A stretch of 64,000 bases of DNA from NCBI GenBank assembly GCA_905479015.1, contig CAJQKV010000014.1, positions 62,001-126,000 of the forward strand, given 5' to 3'. The notes under the pieces are model-generated. The model worked only from the letters and a program-made list of their open reading frames with translations, ran no database searches and had not been told where the DNA came from. Each line of letters starts with the position of its first letter. Positions within the stretch are counted from its first letter, which is position 1. The DNA is from an uncultured Cyclobacteriaceae bacterium. GTDB lineage: Bacteria; Bacteroidota; Bacteroidia; Cytophagales; Cyclobacteriaceae. Positions 58,582 to 64,000 of the stretch are shown one piece after another. The position numbers were made by a program, and so were the translations under genes.

Positions 58582-61500
58582 ATGTTCAAGCATTTCTTTT
58601 TATTTGAAATAAAAAATGCATTAAAGCAGCCGATGATCTATATCTTTTTAGGTCTGCTAGCACTCCTGACCTTTGGAGCCACCGCAAGTGATAATATCCA
58701 AATCGGAGGTTCTGTGGGAAATGTGCTTAGAAATGCGCCCCATGTGATCACGGTATATACTACCGTAATGACCATTTTTGGCTTATTGATGGCTGCCGCT
58801 TTTTACAATAATGCGGCCTTGAGGGATTTTAGTAATGAATTCAATGAAATTTTGTTCAGTACTCCTCTAAAGAAATCAAGTTATTTCTTCGGGAGATTTT
58901 GTGGGGCCCTCCTACTGTCCACGATTCCCTTGCTGGGTGTTTTTCTTGGCGCTGCGCTGGGTTCTATAGCGGCCCCACTGTTTGGTTGGATTGATGCCGA
59001 TCGTTTTGGCAGCTTTTATCTGGAAACCTTTACCAACAATTATTTTCTTTTTATCCTGCCCAATATGTTCATCGCAGGATCTGTCATCTTCGCTTTGGCC
59101 AATATCTGGAAAAGTACGGTGATTTCTTTTGTCGGTGCTTTGGCCATCATCATGGGCTACATTATCTCTGGTAATTTAATTTCTGACATTGACAACGAAA
59201 CATTAGGTGCCCTTTCGGACACCTTTGGTATTCGCGCTTATTCTATTTATTCAAAATATTATACCCCTATTGAAAAAAACACCTTGAGTCCTGGTTTTAG
59301 TGGTCTCCTTTTGTGGAATCGTCTGATATGGATTTCTTTCGGGGGCATCATACTGTTGGCTTCTTATCTCAATTTCTCCTTCCAAGAAAAAAACAAACGG
59401 ATCAAAAAGCAGGAGAAATCAACAGAAAAATCAACAGAAAAATTCATCCTCCCAGTCCTAGAAATTGACTTTGGACGATCCAGCGTGTGGTTGCAGTTTA
59501 AGAGTTTTTTCCTGATGAACTTCTTAAGTATAGTAAAAAATGTCACCTTCAGAATTCTCTTTCTTTTCAGTGCCATACTTCTCATTACTGGTCTTATTGG
59601 AGGTTTCGAGTATTATGGCCTTCAATCCTATCCCTTAACCTATAAATTAATTGATGACATTGATGGGAATGCCAGTCTTTTTGTGATCATTATCTTGGTC
59701 TTCTTTAGTGGTGAACTGATTTGGCGGGACCGAAATAGTAAAATTCATGAAGTCATTGACGCAACCCCACATACCTCCTTAATCAGCCTAGCAGCCAAAA
59801 CTTTATCCTTGATCAGCCTTACCGTCTTACTGCAGCTCTTTTTCATTTTTTGTGGCGTTGTATATCAGTTGGTCAATGGCTATTTTCGGATCGAATTGGA
59901 AGTCTATTTCCTAGATTTCTTTTATGCCAATTTCTTGGCCTATGCCATTTGGAGTGGAGTCATGATCACCATCCAAGTCTTGGTCAACAATAAATATATT
60001 GGCTATTTTGTCTCCATTTCCGTGATCTTCATTTGGAGCATTGTCTTAGAAATATTTGATGTCTCCAGTTTCATGCTTACGATCGCAGCAGGACCCTCAA
60101 CTTTATACTCTGACATGAACGCCTTTGGACCCGGCCTCTATGGTGCCATGATGTTTAATCTCTATTGGATTTTATTTTCAATTTTGTGCTTATTGATTGC
60201 AGGAGCCTTATGGAATAGAGGGCTGCGCAGTTCCTTAAAAGACCGATTAAATATTGCAAAAAAACAAGTGCCTAGAAATTACAAACCGCTCATTTTTGGT
60301 ACCGCCTTTGTCTGGCTTGTAGTCACTGGTTTTGTTTTCTATAACACTCAAATATTAAACCCTTATAAAACTAGCGATGAATATGAGCAGATGGCTGCTG
60401 ACTATGAAAAGCAATATAAAAAATACCAAAATGTGCCGCTCCCCAAAATTGTAGATGCCAAATATAGCATTGACTTATTCCCCTATGAACGTAATGTCGA
60501 TGTGAAAGCCGTCTTTAAAATCGTCAACGAAACTCAGGTACAAATTGATTCGATCCACTTCAATATTGATAAAGATTGGTCTCCTGCTTTTGATCTCCCA
60601 AATGCTGAGATCGTTTTTGAGGATAAGGAAATGGGCTATCTAATATTGGGTTTTGATGAACCGATGCTTCCCGGAGATACGATCGAAATGATCGTAACCA
60701 GTCAATATATTTCTAAGGGCTTTAAAAATGGCAGAGGTAGTACCAGTATTATCAATAATGGTACTTTTTTAAATAATTTTGAAATACTTCCCTCATTGGG
60801 CTATGATGAGGGGCAAGAACTTTCGGAAAAAAATACGCGCAAAAAATATGATTTAAAACCTAAAATCAGAATGCCTAAACTCGAAGCAAATTGTGGTGCC
60901 AACTGCATGCGTAACTACTTGTCTCAAGGCGCCTCGGATTATATCAATTTTGAAACCACCATATCTACAGCTAGTGATCAGATTGCCATAGCACCCGGAT
61001 CGCTGACCAAATACTGGGAAGAAAAGGGGCGTAATTATTATCAGTACAAAGTGGATCATCCTTCTCAACATTTTATGTCATTCATCTCGGCAAAATATGA
61101 AGTCGCTAAAAGGAAGTGGCAAGGCATAGACATTGAAATTTATTATGACGCTAAGCATCATGTGAATATTGAAATGATGTTGGATGCGGTAGAAAGGTCT
61201 TTGGCTTACTACACTGAAAATTTTGGACCATATATGCACAAACAATGCCGCATTATAGAATTTCCAAGGTATGCTACTTTTGCACAAGCCTTCCCCGGAA
61301 CCATGCCTTATTCTGAGGCTTTTGGCTTTGTTGTGAACCTCGAAGACGAAACAGAAAATAATGTAATAGATGCCGTTATTTCACACGAAATGGCGCACCA
61401 GTGGTGGGCACATCAAATCGTAGGTGCGAACATGCAAGGAGCGACGATGTTCAGTGAAAGTTTTGCGGAATATTCGGCATTGATGACCATGAAAAGTATT

Positions 61501-62166
61501 TCCAAAACGCCCATGAAAATGCGCGAATTCTTAAAATACGATCATAATAGATACTTAAGAGGACGGGGCGGTGAAATTGAAGCCGAACAACCCTTATATA
61601 AGGTTGAAAATCAGAGCTATATTCATTACGGAAAAGGCGCTGTCATCTTGTATGCCTTGCAAGACTACATTGGTGAGGAAAAAGTCAATCGGGCGATGCA
61701 AGGGTTTTTGGAGGAGTACAAATATCAACCTCCACCCTATCCAACCTCGTTGGACTTCATGAAATATTTAGAGAAAGAAGTACCCGACTCTTTACAATAT
61801 CTGATAACCGATTGGTTTAAAGAAATCACTTTATATGACAATCGCATGACATCAGCCGTTTATGCCCCTTTAGAAAATGGAAAGTTTGAGGTCACGCTAG
61901 AAATTGAGTCATATAAAATGCGTGCCGATAGTCTCGGGAATGAAACTAAAATAGCCATCCATGATTGGATAGATATTGGGGTATTTACCGATGAAGAGGA
62001 GGAACAATTACTTTATCAAAAAAGGGTATTGATTGACCAAGAACACATGAATTTCACGTTCGAAGTGGACTCATTACCGATGAGAGCGGCTATTGACCCT
62101 AGGATGCTCCTCATTGATCGAATTTATGATGATAATATTAAAGACATTAAAATGAGTGAATTGTAA
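58582..62166 (+). CDS. ABC-2 permease fused to an M1-family aminopeptidase domain
   Basis: 1194 residues. First 580 residues or so: two sets of about six transmembrane helices of an ABC-2 permease. After a last helix (TAFVWLVVTGFVFYNTQIL) comes a large outside part with a zinc metallopeptidase domain: HEMAHQWW with the second Glu 18 residues on in FSESFAEYSAL, as in M1 enzymes. The GxMEN substrate motif is not seen (PGTMPYSEAFGF in its region), so peptidase specificity may differ. Partner of the ATPase. Confidence 0.9.
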   Translation: MFKHFFLFEIKNALKQPMIYIFLGLLALLTFGATASDNIQIGGSVGNVLRNAPHVITVYTTVMTIFGLLMAAAFYNNAALRDFSNEFNEILFSTPLKKSSYFFGRFCGALLLSTIPLLGVFLGAALGSIAAPLFGWIDADRFGSFYLETFTNNYFLFILPNMFIAGSVIFALANIWKSTVISFVGALAIIMGYIISGNLISDIDNETLGALSDTFGIRAYSIYSKYYTPIEKNTLSPGFSGLLLWNRLIWISFGGIILLASYLNFSFQEKNKRIKKQEKSTEKSTEKFILPVLEIDFGRSSVWLQFKSFFLMNFLSIVKNVTFRILFLFSAILLITGLIGGFEYYGLQSYPLTYKLIDDIDGNASLFVIIILVFFSGELIWRDRNSKIHEVIDATPHTSLISLAAKTLSLISLTVLLQLFFIFCGVVYQLVNGYFRIELEVYFLDFFYANFLAYAIWSGVMITIQVLVNNKYIGYFVSISVIFIWSIVLEIFDVSSFMLTIAAGPSTLYSDMNAFGPGLYGAMMFNLYWILFSILCLLIAGALWNRGLRSSLKDRLNIAKKQVPRNYKPLIFGTAFVWLVVTGFVFYNTQILNPYKTSDEYEQMAADYEKQYKKYQNVPLPKIVDAKYSIDLFPYERNVDVKAVFKIVNETQVQIDSIHFNIDKDWSPAFDLPNAEIVFEDKEMGYLILGFDEPMLPGDTIEMIVTSQYISKGFKNGRGSTSIINNGTFLNNFEILPSLGYDEGQELSEKNTRKKYDLKPKIRMPKLEANCGANCMRNYLSQGASDYINFETTISTASDQIAIAPGSLTKYWEEKGRNYYQYKVDHPSQHFMSFISAKYEVAKRKWQGIDIEIYYDAKHHVNIEMMLDAVERSLAYYTENFGPYMHKQCRIIEFPRYATFAQAFPGTMPYSEAFGFVVNLEDETENNVIDAVISHEMAHQWWAHQIVGANMQGATMFSESFAEYSALMTMKSISKTPMKMREFLKYDHNRYLRGRGGEIEAEQPLYKVENQSYIHYGKGAVILYALQDYIGEEKVNRAMQGFLEEYKYQPPPYPTSLDFMKYLEKEVPDSLQYLITDWFKEITLYDNRMTSAVYAPLENGKFEVTLEIESYKMRADSLGNETKIAIHDWIDIGVFTDEEEEQLLYQKRVLIDQEHMNFTFEVDSLPMRAAIDPRMLLIDRIYDDNIKDIKMSEL
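59416..59439 (+). repeat. Short tandem repeat in the permease coding region
   Basis: AAATCAACAGAA twice in a row, encoding Lys-Ser-Thr-Glu repeats in a cytoplasmic linker between the permease halves. Confidence 0.6.
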
Positions 62167-62228
62167 TCTGCCTTTTGTCATAAAGTAAGCGTTTAATCTT
62201 TTGACTCATCGTAAAAATAGGATTTAAC

Positions 62229-62947
62229 ATGAGAAATACCCTTCATCTTGTTTTGATACTTTACCTATTTAGTTGTCAATCAAGCACCCCGAAACGCGAG
62301 GAATCTGTCGATGAAAACATCCGGTTGAATCAAATTGGGTATCATCCAAAATCAAATAAGCAATTTATGCTCGCAGATACAGCCGCGACGCAATTTCAAT
62401 TGCTTAATAACCAGCAGGAAACAGTTTACACGGATCGCATAATGTCCAATGGCACTTGGGCGCCCTCTGGTGAAGGGGTATATCTGGGTGATTTCAGTAG
62501 TTTTGAGGTTCCCGGCACCTATCAGGTCGTCGTGAGTGAACGCGTGTCTTACACCTTTGAAATCAAGGCCAATCTCTACCAAGAGGCCTGGCACATCAGC
62601 TTACAGCTGAAGAAAAGTATTTAATAGGTGCCGAGCAAATCACAGATTATGTTTTTGAAAAAAATGCAACGGGCTATCGCTTTTTAACAGGTTTTGGCTC
62701 AAAAAGAGTGAGGTTTCTCCATCACCGGCCGAGTGGCGCTGATCAGATACTGAAGCCCATTCCTGGTTTTATTGTTGGCGGCCCTAATGGCGATCGTCAA
62801 GATCAGCAGGAGGTGACCTATACCTCTACATTTCCAGCAAAGGCATACCAAGATGTACAGCCCAGTTATGCCTCTAATGAAGTCTGCCTCAATTGGAATA
62901 CTCCCGCAGTATTTGTACTAGGTTATATACATCCAGTCTGCAATTGA
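62229..62947 (+). pseudogene. GH9 glycosidase remnant with large internal deletion
   Basis: First reading frame: lipoprotein signal (LFSCQSS) and the N-terminal Ig-like cellulase domain (IRLNQIGYHPKSNKQFMLAD, FEVPGTYQVVV), then stop at 62624. In another frame the end of a GH9 catalytic domain: AEEKYLIGAEQITDYVF from 62606, then LHHRPSGADQI, GGPNGDRQD, PAKAYQDV and SYASNEVCLNWNTPAVFVLGY. An intact GH9 enzyme has several hundred residues between these parts. The catalytic Asp region is missing, so it cannot be active. Junction near 62580-62606. Confidence 0.87.
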
Positions 62948-63600
62948 TCTCCTTTGAAAAGAGGAATCCCTTGCCAACGGATTCAATCAATGACCTGGGG
63001 GCGCGTGTAGGGCTGGAATTGTAATAAGAACCGTAAGAGATCAGATTCTAGCGTATTGAGTAGACTCACTACTCGTAGATAAGTCTATATTGAATTTTAG
63101 AATATCAAGATGACTATTTTTTTTAGCAAATAGTATCCTAAAATTAGCAGATTTCCAACGCATTCCACAGGAGATATTCAGCCTTATCTAGCATGTTATT
63201 AAATCTATTACCAACTTCAAAACCGTTATTGATTTGTATTATACTTGTATTTTTATTTTTTTCAGTTCATTTATTATCTCAAATAAAAATCATGCGCAGT
63301 ACATCTTAACAATACAAATTGATGTTTTAAACATCATGAAAAGTGAAGTAAATAATACTTATTCTATGCTTTTTTGGTCTCCATCAGAAGTCCAAAAATG
63401 AAAACTTCAACATCAAAGCAATAATAAATTTTGAAACAACCATTCTAAATTCAACTTATCATGCCAATTTGGAAATGTCAGTTAAGGATTCGCAAAAAAA
63501 GAAAAAATAGTGCCCAAGAAGAAAAGGATAGATTCTAGTATTCATGGTTCCTTTGATTACGTATGCCTTAACTATAAAATGAGTGTTATCTATTCCCTTT
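62948..63600. other. Stretch with no intact gene, possibly decayed
   Basis: No long frame. A 38-codon ORF at 63193-63309 begins like a secreted-protein N-terminus (LLICIILVFLFF) and stops early; further fragments in other frames read MKSEVNNTYSMLFW and later. May be remains of one secreted-protein gene. Nothing identified. Confidence 0.3.
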
Positions 63601-63629
63601 TTTGAATGCTAAAAGTTCCTTTATCTTTG
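63601..63629 (+). promoter_or_regulatory. Bacteroidota-type promoter of the last gene
   Basis: TTTG at 63601-63604 and TATCTTTG at 63622-63629, 17 bases apart, 25 bases before the ATG. Confidence 0.7.
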
Positions 63630-63654
63630 CACTTACTCAATAGATATTTCCAGA

Positions 63655-64000
63655 ATGAATAGAATTTTAGCTTTTGCGTTTGTTTCCTTATTAATTGCCT
63701 GTAAGCCAACCTCTCAAAATAAATATGAATTACTGAACAAGGATGCTGCGTTCAGAGCTGAAATTAGCACCCGAACGGGAGGTTCTTTTGTCGAGTTGAG
63801 CGAAGGCTATACCTACTACCAAGAAGCCAATAAAAATTCACAAAAATCAACCGTGATACTTGTGCATGGCTTTTCTGTCCCCTCTTATATATGGGAGACG
63901 ACGTATGAGGCTTTGATTGAAAAGGAATTTCACGTGGTGGTCCTCGATCTTTATGGAAGAGGGTTTTCAGACAATCCAGATACCGATTATACAGATCGCT
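63655..64000 (+). CDS. Alpha/beta-hydrolase lipoprotein, 3' end outside the window
   Basis: 115 codons visible. Lipobox LLIAC (Cys about 16) after a hydrophobic signal. The alpha/beta-hydrolase oxyanion segment VILVHGFSVPSYIW and the next motif VVLDLYGRGFSD are clear; the nucleophile region lies outside. Too little is seen to name the substrate. It has its own promoter upstream. Confidence 0.85.
   Translation, partial: MNRILAFAFVSLLIACKPTSQNKYELLNKDAAFRAEISTRTGGSFVELSEGYTYYQEANKNSQKSTVILVHGFSVPSYIWETTYEALIEKEFHVVVLDLYGRGFSDNPDTDYTDR

Overview
The window is chromosomal DNA of a Bacteroidota bacterium. Several things point there: promoters of the TTTG-N17..22-TAnnTTTG type (rpsT, sucD, metY and the last gene), no Shine-Dalgarno sequences worth the name, a DUF1684 protein, WbqC, PorT-type outer membrane protein, BatA-like VWA protein, ClpC without a Firmicute-type operon, Kdo genes (so an LPS outer membrane) and many lipoproteins. 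A class such as Saprospiria or Cytophagia is my guess; the sequence alone does not settle it.

Layout. 1-4.1 kb: translation genes rplM (5' end outside the window), rpsI, rpsB, tsf, rpsT, with an S1/P1-type nuclease on the other strand. 4.1-8.5 kb: radC, a DUF1684 lipid-anchored or periplasmic protein, then pheT, a ZapB-like coiled coil and zapA, ending in a terminator shared with the convergent icd. 8.5-18.8 kb: mostly minus strand: icd, panB, a thioredoxin-like protein, GDPD, aspS, a cold-shock-domain protein, sucD and the Kdo operon kdsD-kdsA-kdsC. 19-28.3 kb: ltaE, a beta-barrel protein, a secreted haem/copper monooxygenase-like protein, an EEP-family protein, Mn-type sodA, tadA, an SDR, and a transaminase-tyrA pair. 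28.5-31.2 kb: a promoter, a SAM-I class riboswitch, a 49-codon leader ORF carrying four consecutive Cys codons, then metY and metX overlapping by 29 bases. 31.7-48.9 kb: lpdA, fabG, a VWA protein, clpC, wbqC, a tsaC/ywlC homologue, mltG, a thioesterase, uvrB, aroE, DUF368, a phosphosulfolactate synthase-like protein, a TPR protein, hflX. 49-64 kb is more accessory: tRNA-Arg(CCU), an alpha/alpha-toroid protein, an AraC-regulator/PhyH/SDR/Dabb/sodium-symporter cluster, SulP, an ABC ATPase with a permease-M1-peptidase fusion, a broken GH9 glycosidase, a decayed stretch and the beginning of an alpha/beta-hydrolase lipoprotein.

Most interesting signal: the metYX leader. It reads as two sensors in series. 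The riboswitch senses SAM; the start codon of the leader ORF sits within the predicted 3' side of its closing stem; the ORF then asks the ribosome to decode Cys-Cys-Cys-Cys; and at least three mutually exclusive short hairpins surround the Cys codons, the leader stop codon and the following spacer. MetY uses sulfide, and cysteine is the other end product of sulfide assimilation, so a SAM plus cysteine dual readout makes biochemical sense. This is inferred from sequence and has not been tested.
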